NCBI GenBank assembly: GCA_028641055.1
Contig: CM054062.1
Location: forward strand, 174,053,642-174,117,641
Source of the DNA: Alopecurus myosuroides
Taxonomy: Eukaryota > Streptophyta > Magnoliopsida > Poales > Poaceae
DNA length: 64,000 nt
Direction of reading: 5' to 3'
Shown here: one piece after another, positions 46,330 to 56,061 of the stretch
Layout: the number at the start of each line of letters is the position of its first letter
Numbering within the stretch: position 1 is the first letter of the stretch
Notes under the pieces: generated by a model
Told to the model about the DNA's origin: nothing
The model's database searches: none
Seen by the model: the letters and a program-made list of their open reading frames with translations, nothing else
Made by a program: the position numbers and the translations under genes

Positions 46330-47330
46330 TCGACTAAGCGTCTCGGGGGCTGTCCTTCGCCGCAGCCACACTTGTTACTCGGGGGCTATGCTGCAAAGTA
46401 GACGCACTCGAGAATTCGCCGCAGCCGCACTCGACACTCGGGGGCTGAGGCGCGAAATAGCCGCACTCGACACACGAGTCTGGTTCATCGATTCCGGCAA
46501 TATCACTCAGCACCGCCTCGTCGACCACGACAGTGTCATACAAAGATATGTTCCTCTCATACGAGTCGACATATTTACCTTTTTTATGTGTTTCTAATCT
46601 GGTGTGAAGCTACACCTGACACTCGGGGGCTGCGCCCCGTAAACTACATGTATACTCGACACCCGTTATTTTGCGCGTTACACTACCACATTTACACGCT
46701 ACAACCCGAGTAGCTGATACTGCCTGACGTCGACCCTTGACTCCGACCCGGTTTGCAACAGCAACTGACAGGTCGGCAAGGAGCATAGACAATGGTTGTC
46801 AGGCTAACGAAAGGGCACAGCGTACGATGCAAAAGTGTCGCGTAGGATCAAATTGTTGCCTACCAACATGCCATACTCGACTCTGCGAGTCGATAAATTG
46901 TTGGTTCACAACTAAGATTAATCCGAGCAACAATTTGATCTGTACATTTTGCTATACACAGCACTACTGCTACATTATTTAACCACATCCGATTATATGG
47001 CTGCAACTGCAACGCAGGAACCACAACGTCGACACATCCTCCGCTCGGAGTCGACACATACCCTCCTCCAGGAGTCGACGCATGTCCTCCTCCGCGAGCC
47101 AACAGAAGACAAGCACACGGGGTTAGCTTCAGAACAACTTGAACCTATGCCCGACTCTGCGAGTCGAACATAGCCTCGGGGGCTACTCCCATCGGGAGCA
47201 CTGTCGTGCACCCGATAAATCGAAGAAGCAACGTTGGAAGATCTTTGAGTCTAAGCCCGATTACAAATAATCGCACATAGACTCGGGGGCTACTCCCATC
47301 GGGAGTGCTGGTTGCGCAACCGACGAACGC
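46330..47330. repeat. D interior with repeated polypurine-tract-like motifs
   Basis: CTCGGGGGCT recurs near 46342, 46379, 46438, 46622, 47175 and 47282, as well as at the true tract at 49334. Two of them (47175, 47282) sit in a duplicated segment with CTACTCCCATCGGGAG, about 108 bp apart. No gene is evident. Confidence 0.75.
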
Positions 47331-47639
47331 TACACGCTCACTCGACGTAATACCACGTCGGAAGCATCTAACACGCTGGCCGCGTATCTGAGGAGGTCTG
47401 TCAGATTTCTTCGTCCAGATCCTTATTGTGGTCGTACAAACCGCATATTAACTCGGATGAAGAAAAGCAAAACATCAAACTTGCCCGTCTCGACGAGACG
47501 CATATGACAACGCGGGCCAATTCGCGAAATCAGAGCATCTTGAAGACTTTTCGGGTCCATCTTCTTGTGTGCACCTACACGACTTCCACGTCGTCGTGCG
47601 ACTCCGCCACGTCCGCGTCAACTACACGACTTCCTCGTC

Positions 47640-48590
47640 GGCTCCGTCCGCCGTGTCGAGTACACCTCCACCGCGTCGACGTCATCCGCCTCGTCGACTC
47701 CGTCCGCCGTGTCGAGTACACCTCCACCGCGTCGACGTCATCCGCTTCGTCGACTCCGTCCGCCGTGTCGAGTACACCTCCACCGCGTCGACTCCGTCCG
47801 CCGTGTCGAGTACACCTCCACCGCGTCGACTCCGTCCGCCGTGTCGAGTACACCTCCACCGCGTCGACTGCCTCCGCCGTGTTGAGTACACCTCCACCGC
47901 GTCGACTCTGTCCGCCGTGTCGAGTACATCTCCACCGCGTCGACTCCATCCGCCGTGTTGAGTACAGCTCCACCGCGTCGACTTTATCCGTCGTGTCGAG
48001 TACAGCTCCACCGCGTCGACTCTATCCGCCGTGTCGAGTACATCTCCACCGCGTCGACTCCCTCCGCCGTGTTGAGTACACCTCCACCGCGTCGACTCTG
48101 TCCGCCGTGTCGAGTACAGCTCCACCGCGTCGACTCCGTCCGCCGTGTCGAGTACACCTCCACCGCGTCGACTCCGTCCGCCGTGTCGAGTACACCTCCA
48201 CCGCATCGACTCTATCCGCCGTGTCGAGTACACCTCCACCGCGTCGACTGCCTCCGCCGTGTTGAGTACACCTCCACCGCGTCGACTCTGTCCGCCGTGT
48301 CGAGTACATCTCCACCGCGTCGACTCCATCCGTCGTGTTGAGTACAGCTCCACCGCGTCGACTTTATCCGTCGTGTCGAGTACAGCTCCACCGCGTCGAC
48401 TCTATCCGCCGTGTCGAGTACATCTCCACCGCGTCGACTCCCTCCGCCGTGTTGAGTACACCTCCACCGCGTCGACTCTGTCCGCCGTGTCGAGTACATC
48501 TCCACCGCGTAGACTCTATCCGCCGTGTCGAGTACAGCTCCACCGCGTCGACTCTATCCGCCGTGTCGAGTACATCTCCACCGCATAATT
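47640..48590. repeat. 38-bp tandem array in D
   Basis: About 25 tandem copies of a 38-bp unit (CCGTCCGCCGTGTCGAGTAC followed by ACCTCCACCGCGTCGACT), with variants such as GTGTTGAG and TCTATCC. Within the array a larger block seems duplicated (compare 47870-48060 with 48240-48430). The core resembles part of the 54-bp unit. The long frames over it are artefacts. Confidence 0.92.
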
Positions 48591-48604
48591 ACGTCATTGC
48601 ACAC

Positions 48605-48765
48605 CTCATAACACGAAATCTCTTTCGTATGGGCATATCAAGACGCGAAATTTCTTTCGCATAGTCACCCTGACACGAAATCTCTTTCGTATGGGCATAT
48701 CAAGACGCGAAATTTCTTTCGCATAGTCACCCTGACACGAAATCTCTTTCGTATAGGCACATCAA
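48605..48765. repeat. 62-bp repeat in D
   Basis: About two and a half copies of a 62-bp unit containing CACGAAATCTCTTTCGTATG and GCGAAATTTCTTTCGC, each of which is a near-palindrome. Confidence 0.8.
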
Positions 48766-49345
48766 GACAAAATCGCGAGTGTGCGGCTCCCGCAACTCTA
48801 CCACACGATGTATTTACACATCCTTATCCTGGATCGTTCGGCCGACTAGGCACATCCGGATGCCGTATTCTCTCGAGTACGAAGGTAAGACCCAAAAGAT
48901 CTCTCTTGAGGGCCTGGAATCGCACTCAAGCTGCGTCCTCCGGAAAATTTCCGTGTCAACAACACGAAGAAAAATCCTAGCGGACGCGCCGGGTAGCCCT
49001 TTAGGTTAAGTTCGACTCGGTAAGACCTCCACGGCCCAGTCGCAACGATCACCTTGCCGGATTCGAGTCGGAGGTCTCAAATCTGTGTAGGCCAGAACCG
49101 TTTTTGCCCTAGATGCAATTAATTGGCCCTGATCTTTCGGGAGAGCCAAGCGACTGAGCCACATCCTTCTGCGAAAACAGCCAACACAAGGCACATTTAA
49201 CACTCGATGCTCGAGTACAGAAGCGCTTCGCGCACAGGGTATACACCCTCAAAAACAGGCGATAGAATGACCAATCGAAGAACTCAAGAACGGACTTTGA
49301 GTGCTTACCCGACTATTCTCAGTCGAATAAACACTCGGGGGCTAC
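48766..49345 (+). other. 3' untranslated region of D and polypurine tract
   Basis: Non-coding sequence leading to ACACTCGGGGGCTAC (49331-49345) immediately before the 3' LTR, the expected plus-strand primer site. Only short frames are present. Confidence 0.7.
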
Positions 49346-49876
49346 TGACGAAGATATGGATCCTGGACCCTGCGGGTAAGGACACCCCGTCTCAGGCCCA
49401 AGGTTAAGGCCCAAGAAGAGGAGCCCTTGGAGTATTCTAGAAGGCCCACGTGAAGCCCACCCGCAAGACTTGCGGGTCAAGACAAGAACTCCTATACGTA
49501 ATCTACTAGGACTCATGTAACCCCCTCCTGGCTGCATATATAAAGCGATGAGGGAGGAGAGAAAAGGACCAATCCAATCTGGAGAACCAATCTAGGGGAT
49601 TCAATCTAGAGAGAGGAAGATACAAGCCACAACTAGACTGGGCAATACACGGGATACCCCGTACGTCTCACCATGGCATCGCCATTGTAACATCTCGACT
49701 ATCTCATCATAATACAGATCAGACAAGCAGGAGTAAGGGTTTTACCTCTACGAGGGCCCCGAACCTGGGTAAATCTTTCTCCTTGTTAGCCGTCGAGGTC
49801 ACCAGCGCGTACATCGTTCCTCTACTCGAAACCCTATAGGTTCACCTGAGGGATTTGCCGAACACTGGATTCGACA
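49346..49876 (+). repeat. 3' LTR of element D
   Basis: The 531-bp partner of 44455-44985, followed by the CCAGA duplication. It has its own TATATAAA at 49537-49544. Confidence 0.95.
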
Positions 49877-49978
49877 CCAGAGGTCTGCTTCTCGGCAGCC
49901 TTCTTCTCGGCGGCCTTCTTGTCAACGGCTTCCTGCTTGATATTCTTGATAAGCTGCTTGGCCGGAGAGCTGGATGTT
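49877..49978 (-). pseudogene. Antisense gene of B, upstream exon fragment
   Basis: The minus strand encodes SSSPAKQLIKNIKQEAVDKK and then AAEKKAAEKQTSG, which continues in phase into the exon at 44454 across element D (TSD CCAGA). It is a basic, Ala/Lys/Glu-rich helix. Its 5' part is cut off by F at 49979; the gene start would lie beyond the window. Confidence 0.75.
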
Positions 49979-51572
49979 TGTCAGACCCCGGACCCAGAGA
50001 TATACATACTGTTATGTGCTACTAGCCATGGACTCACAAGGGCTTCAGGGTTACCAGCCCCGGCCGCAACAAACAACGGCAGGCAGACCGGATTCATCGG
50101 CACGTAGTCCGGATCCCCGGTCTACTACTCCTTGTATCCATGCTAGTCATAACCAATTATGCATACCCAAGCGTCCACGAGTCGGATGAAACTGAAGGAA
50201 CGAGATCAAAGTTATACAGAGCTGCTATGTGTCCAGAAAGTGCAACAACAATCGAGGGTTACTGGGGTTACCTCGCCCCAGGCCGATCACATCAACAGGC
50301 GGGCTCGAACACGGATCATCGGCTCCACAACCCCTCGACTGCGACAACTATGCAGGCATAGCCAAAACTGTATAACAATGACGTCGAAACCAACAACCGA
50401 TCAAAGCAGTACTCTAAACATGAAGCTTTATTAACAAGTGTTACTAGAGTATAGCTTACAAGCAGAGGTCACACGACCCAACATTACATCAGACAACGGA
50501 AGGCAAATTATGTTTCTAGTCAACAAGAACCAAAAAGGCCTAAGAGGCCGCAACATAAGGCGACGTCCCAGCCCATAGATTCCAGGCTGCTACCTGGGAA
50601 CCCCAAACTACTCGTCGATGTCCACGTTGAATCACCACCGATGTGAGATCTTCTCCTGAACCAAAATTAAGCAAACCTGAGTACGGGAGGTACTCAACAA
50701 GACTTAGTTAACCTATTATATATCTGCTATCTTCAGAAAGGTTTTATGAAGGTCATTTTGCGTAAAGCAATCTTTGTTTCGCAAGTTGAGGAAGGAATAG
50801 CACGTCTCATGGAGAATTTTGAAAACAGATGAGAAAGCTACTCAACTACTGATATCATCATCTTTTAATCCACCAAAACATTTCAGCACCTCGTGCTTCA
50901 AAGATCACCTCCTCCAGTTGTTCCACACTACCTCATGCTACAAGGTAACCCCTCTCGGCATCTCCGAGGAGGCATCCTTCATTCGTTATCAACAAGTTTT
51001 AAGCATTCCGTTTATGTTGTCTATGATCACAGAATCCGTCACCAAGTCGTCTTTAACCGCAGACACGGCTTTTCGAAAAGATTTAACCCTGCAGGGGTGT
51101 ACAACTTTACCCACACGTACCAACCGACTCTTAGTGCCACATGATTAGCACTAGCCCGGGAAGTGCCGGCAGAGGGTAGTCGATTCCCAGCCTTTACCTT
51201 GTCGAACCATATCCATGAGTCAACCCAAACAGGGCCACCCCGTCAACAGGGAGTTGGCCACCTCCTGACGGCACCTGTTCTGTGAGTCGGGAACAAGATC
51301 CGTGTACGTCCATCACTTGTCCCGGTCACGACCTAGTTTTCTCCAAAACATTTTCCGACACACACGCAGATGGAAAGCTCAAACTACGTGGCTCATGGAT
51401 AAGGTTAAACAAGTTAGTCAGCCGGGCGGGGTTCATCGGCCCACGTGTGGCTGTACGCTCAGTCTTGGCTCGAAGGCGAGAACTTGCTCCTAGGGGCATG
51501 AACAGGACAAAACGCCACAACCCATTGTGGCCTCACATCCATGCCGTGATTAGTCAGGTTATCAAAGGTAAT
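49979..51572 (-). mobile_element. Element F: LARD-type LTR, first part
   Basis: On the plus strand it begins TGTCAGACCCCGGACCC and continues to the insertion site of E. It shares modules with the LTR of H (GGCCTAAGAGGCC near 50537, the paired palindromes at 51069-51096) but is otherwise well diverged, so it is a related family. Next to its terminus is B's antisense exon, not a PBS, so in minus orientation this is a 3' or solo LTR. The remainder continues at 63538. No coding sequence is evident. Confidence 0.75.
51069..51096. repeat. Paired palindromes in F
   Basis: CTTTTCGAAAAG (51069-51080) and CCCTGCAGGG (51087-51096). Against H and I the first palindrome has C-to-T and G-to-A changes at paired positions, so it stays a perfect palindrome. 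Confidence 0.8.
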
Positions 51573-52154
51573 TGTCGAGACATCGTAGTAGTTTTCATAG
51601 ACTGGGGTGCCATGAGACTACGGTAGAGACGTGGGGTAACGGGATAGCGTAGTAAACACAGAACACGGGATTTACCCAGGTTCGGTACGTCGCGACAGTA
51701 CGGCGTACCTACTCCTGCACTTCTCACTATGAGGGACTAAAGCCCGTATAATAAGGTTACAATGTAAGGGAATAGATCTAGCTACTCGACGAGGATGAAC
51801 TTCCCGGTGAGTTGCGCAAGGCTTAAGCTAGAACCTAGAACCTTGGACTAAAGGAACTTATTGAACTTATCAAATCTATCTCCCGTCCGGCTTTATATAA
51901 TAGCCGGATTAGGGCTTACAGAACCAGAAACCTAGAAGACTACGTTTAACTTGTAACTTGGAAAGTAAGGAATCCGTCTTCTCCTCCAAGCCAGATCACG
52001 CGGGCCGTGATCCGGGTTCTTCTAGAATCCGGCTTCTACGCGTCGGACTACTGGGCCGCCCAATGGACCTAAGTCCATTACCTTGCAGGCCACCCTGGTA
52101 GTCCAGCTCTTTTGTCTACCATCTTCTATACCCCTATTCGGTATATATCCGACA
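51573..52154 (-). repeat. 3' LTR of element E
   Basis: It runs TGTCGAGACATC to ATCCGACA on the plus strand. It has one extra A near 51856 (AAAGGAACTT) compared with the other LTR. Confidence 0.95.
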
Positions 52155-52548
52155 GTAGCCCCCAGGAAGGATCAAAAACTCTGAAACTCCGCCTTTCGTC
52201 AAATACATTTTGCCCGGGAAACTTGATTCAGCAGTCTTGATTCTTTCTTCTTTCCTTTCAAAGGAGATGGTAACATAAAACTCGGAACTATGAAAATCCG
52301 GCTTTTCTTCTCGCGATCCTTCGCGGAAAAGGAACACGTGACATCAGCGCTTTAATCATGCTGACGCAAGCGCCGCTTGGTTTCACGCGGGAAACCCTGC
52401 AACGTATCTCTGACAGATTCTCACGAGAAACGAGGAGATAGCCATCATTCCTCTGTCGTTCCGTTTCCCGGATTTTCCGGCGAGCGACACGCGTCAAACA
52501 TCCAACGGTCAAAAGAGCCGTTGGCGCGTATCTAGAGGGTTTTCAGGC

Positions 52549-52556
52549 TATAAATA
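52549..52556 (+). promoter_or_regulatory. TATA box of the antisense gene in E
   Basis: TATAAATA lies about 140 nt upstream of the ATG at 52698 and is embedded in the inverted repeat GGCTATAAATAGCC. It lies outside the LTR and on the strand opposite to gag-pol. Confidence 0.65.
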
Positions 52557-52697
52557 GCCGTCTTCGTCGTCTCCGAAAATCTTTCCTCACTCCTTCTGCC
52601 CACGCCATTGACGCAAACGCGAGCACGAGAGCTTAGAACGAATCCTTACCCCGACGAGCCCTTTGCACGCCGGAGCGCTCCGTCACCGCCGAAAACG

Positions 52698-55465
52698 ATG
52701 GCCTCTCCGTCGTCCTCACCGGCCCGTGCCTCCATCAACGAGCCTTTGGGCGACCTGGATCCACAGCTGGGGTCGCCCAAGCATGCCGGCGGCGGGCCGG
52801 AAAGAACCACGGCATCCGCGGCGGGCGGGGGAAACGCTTTCGCCGCCGCGGACGTATCGGGTCCAAGCACGACAACATCCCCGCCGTTCACACGGGAAAC
52901 GGCGGAGGTCAAGACTCACTCTCGTGGCACTGAGCGCTTCTCCGCCGGATCTGACGAAGAAGCAGAATTTGTCGGAATTTGGAATCAGAGTGATACTTCA
53001 CTCGTCCTCCTTCGTCGGATGTCAAGGGACAGATTAATAGTTAAAGGCAAATGGCGGATCTCGAAGAATGAGCCAGAGCCCAAGCCAAAGGAAGGTGAAC
53101 GCGTCCTCCTCACTTCTCATATCACGAGAGGTATGGGTTTCCCTCCTTCCGCCTTTTTCCTAGACGTCCTCAATTTCTATGGTGTCCAACCCCATAATAT
53201 CTCTCCAAATTCCATCCTCCAATTAGCTAGTTTCCAAGCTCTTTTCGAAGGGTATCTTGGAATAACTCCCAATTTAGACTTCTGGCATTATTGTTTCGAG
53301 GTAAAACACAATATCACAAACGGTGTCTCACCCATCTGCGGTACCATATCTTTTATCCTTAGAAACTTTAGGGAAGAATGGTACCCCAGGATAAGAATGC
53401 CGAAACCTGACCAATCTTGGCTAGGTTCTTTCTTTTATCATCAAGACATTCCGTTCCCCAACAAAGAAACCGGACTTCCTCCCTTCGTTAATTCTGCTGC
53501 CATTCCTCATGAAAATTGGACACTTGAAATAACAGAGGATTTGCCTGAAAGCCTGATGAAAATAAAGCGTCGCATTGCCAAACTTTCTTCTTCTCAACCA
53601 CCTTTGGTTTGGAAGGATATCGTGTTATGCTGGTTTGGACGTCGCGTACAACCTTTATCCCTTCGTTCCCGACTTCTTTGTGAGTACACGGGACCGGAAG
53701 ATAGCATGAGAGGCACTGATAGATCCTTTAGCAAGAAGGATTTTGTCGAACGCCTTCATCAGATAGTTGCCGCTAATAGCCAGGTTGAAGAGAGTCTAGC
53801 CATATATCATGCGGAAAATCTGGTTCCTAAGGTACTTCTCTTCCCTTGTTTCTGAGTTTCCTCAGATTATCTTCTCTCTTTATTTTTAACATACTGCTGA
53901 TTCTTTCCTAGTTTGACGAACTTGGAGAAGATGATCTTGCTTCTGATGCTGAAATCAGCCAATTGTACGCCGAGTTTTACAACACCCAAAAGCGCAAGAG
54001 GCAAACTACCATCAAAGAAGAATTCCCTTCTGCAGCTGCAGGAAAAAAGGGGAAAACGAATATGCCAATGGGCGGAAATCTTCAATCACCCGTCAGAAAC
54101 GAATCCATTCCTGCTCCAGATGATATCCGAGTGAAAGAAGAACTTTTCGACGAACTCGGATATATTCGTCCGGAAGCTAAGAAGTTTTTTGCTCCTGCGC
54201 CTCTGGTTCGCCCTTGGCCGCAAAATGGATTAGTTATCCGCAACAATATCGCATTCTCGCCCCGGCAGGTCATACACGATGGCCTTCACCACGTAGGAAT
54301 TCTTTTCATGGAATATGCCCAAGAATTCAAGGAGACCTTAACTGATTTGCGAGAAATGAGCCAGGTAATACCTCTAGCCCCCAAGCATTAAGTTGAAAAT
54401 CTAAATTACTCTTAATGATTCTTTGTATGCTTGTTCAAACTTAAGCATCTGGCTTTCATTTCCATGTTTCAGCATTCCGCAGATGCCATAAACGTGGAAG
54501 TTTTGAAAAAACTTAGCCTCAAAAGCAAAGAAGTAAAAACACTTCAATCTGCTATTGAATCAAAGAGCAACGAACTGGCGTCGACTCAAAAGCAATTATC
54601 CAAAGCCACCGGTATTTTTCTTCGTGTTTGTTGACTTTTGCTGGAAAGTTTTTTCTAAACCTTGCCGTAATGTCGGATTATTTTGTCCCTGCTTTCCAGC
54701 TGCTTTAACCAAAGCCAAGAAGCTTACAGCGAACGCTGCTTATTTTTCTCAACTTCGTGAAGAAAACTCCAACCTTCAAAGAGAACTTTCAAAAGTTCGA
54801 GAAGAACTGGAAGCCAGTAATCTAGCCCTTGGGATTGCGCAATCCAAGGCTTCTTTGCAGGCAGCAGAGGATAAATCCATTATCAATGATTTAGAAAGTA
54901 TGCTATTTCCTCGTATGAAAGAAAGCGATGAAATTGACGCGGTTCTTGGTAAGTTGACTTCTTTTACCAATACTTTCATGTCATATTCTTATATTATCTA
55001 ATCTTTGCCTTTTGTCAAAAAGCAGGAAATTTTCCAGGGATTTCTCGGACGGAAAAGATCCGGGCCTTTGGGAAGATATGGAATTCAATCAGAAATGCAG
55101 GGACGCGTTTACTTAATAAATTCCTGCCTACCAGCAGTATACAATTCTCAGAAGTTTACCGACTTCCGGATGGCATTATGGAAGTAGCAAATTCAAAGGA
55201 ATCTTTCCTTCGCTCTGCCGCACGGGGTGGTGCGCGAATGGCCCTTGGCCTCATGCGCTTACACTACCCTGATGCAAAATCCCGGCGAGTAGCATCCGGT
55301 ATTCCTCAAGAATGTTCAGAAGCACAAATGAATGCAATCTTTAAAGAAGTTGAAGGCCATGCCACGCAGATTGCTTCCATGGTAAATATCTCCATTACTT
55401 ATCCGGAAGAAGAGGTGCCCGCAGCCCCCGAGAATGATGGCAGTGATGAAGACTTAGAAATTTAA
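52698..55465 (+). CDS. Spliced antisense gene of element E (804-residue retrotransposon accessory protein)
   Basis: I predict five exons: 52698-53831, 53912-54364, 54473-54611, 54700-54948 and 55026-55465, all with GT...AG introns and agreeing phases, giving 804 residues and a TAA at 55463-55465. Exon 1 has a disordered Pro/Ser N terminus and then a domain with TRGMGFPPSAFFLDVLNFYG, LFEGYLGITPNLDFWHY and FFYHQD. I recall this as the 'putative gypsy type transposon' (Transposase_28) family of plant retroelements. Exon 2 has a basic patch (KRKRQ) and KEELFDELGY. Exons 3-5 are largely coiled coil (LKSKEVKTLQSAIESKSNEL, QLREENSNLQRELSKVREEL) and end with an acidic tail. The ATG at 52698 is the first in frame after the TATA box. 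Homologues lie in A (1727-4286) and, more distantly, B. The function is unknown to me; convergent transcription with pol is expected. Confidence 0.8.
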
Positions 55466-56061
55466 AGGGGGCGCACTTTAACCTGGATGATGGATGCGTA
55501 TAGTAGCTTTTTTACAATGTAACTCATATTGTAATACTTCTATGTCATTTGTCGAAACAAGAACTCCGCCTTTTGCGATTTCAAACTTCTTGCAAAGTTT
55601 TTCCGGGTTTGGCTGCTCCTTTATCTTCTAAGTAATCTGGTATACATGCTTTAACTGTTCTTAGTGTTTGAAATGGCTCAAATAGCACTATGAATCGTTA
55701 TGCCGAGTAACTGGGGACGAACCAAGCAGTTTTGAAACTCGAAAACATGAATCATGCTAAAGGCATTTTTACTAACTAGTTCCAGTAACCCAGCATACGC
55801 ACGATCAGATAAGACTTAGAGAAAATAAGGAACTGTTCTGAAACTTGGGCACGCAGGCACAATCCGAGTTTCCTTTAACCTTTAACAGGTCGAGTCATTC
55901 AGCTTTTAAACACCGAGCACGCAGGCACAATTCGGGTCAACATTGAGTATTTGTAAGATCATTGGGAAATAGAAAAAGCGGAAATATTTTGTACTTATAA
56001 TGAATATGAATTCCGATAACTTTATTTCATGATCTCAAAAGATGTTTACATAGAAATTGAA
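55466..56061. other. Convergent 3' spacer of element E
   Basis: AT-rich sequence between the antisense gene's stop and the pol stop. It contains GAGCACGCAGGCACAAT-like short direct repeats near 55850 and 55915. No frame of note. Confidence 0.6.

Larger units (their letters stand above)
44455..49876 (+). mobile_element. Element D: non-autonomous LTR element filled with satellite-like arrays
   Basis: D is flanked by perfect duplications CCAGA (44450-44454 and 49877-49881). Its 531-bp LTRs (44455-44985 and 49346-49876) show only three substitutions that I can see, so it is young. A PBS of the TTGGCGCC type follows the 5' LTR and CTCGGGGGCTAC precedes the 3' LTR, giving plus orientation. The 4360-bp interior encodes no gag or pol. 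It holds a short gag-leader-like stretch, a 54-bp tandem array, a 38-bp tandem array, a 62-bp repeat and several copies of a polypurine-tract-like motif. Confidence 0.93.
23824..49978 (+). mobile_element. Element B: Tat-lineage retrotransposon, plus strand, split by H, D and F
   Basis: B has a 5' LTR (23824-24719), a PBS, one long gag-pol frame (24691-31647) and a multi-exon antisense gene on the minus strand. That gene spans 32319 to 49978 and is broken by H, D and F. Its 3' LTR lies beyond the window because F runs off the right edge. It appears to be inserted in A's 5' LTR with candidate target site CTACT (23819-23823), whose partner is not visible. B is younger than A and G: only two extra stops spoil its gag-pol. 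Confidence 0.85.

Noticed and set aside
45615..46401. Long open frames on both strands (up to 258 residues)
   Set aside because: They coincide with the 54-bp tandem array; a unit divisible by three leaves several frames open. Arg/Pro/Ser repeat products with no other support.
47426..48588. Open frames up to 279 residues over the 38-bp array
   Set aside because: Repeat artefact; frames cycle through the array and there is no start context or conserved domain.
47640..48590. CRISPR-like appearance of regular short repeats
   Set aside because: Units are contiguous without unique spacers, inside a plant LTR element; this is a tandem satellite array.
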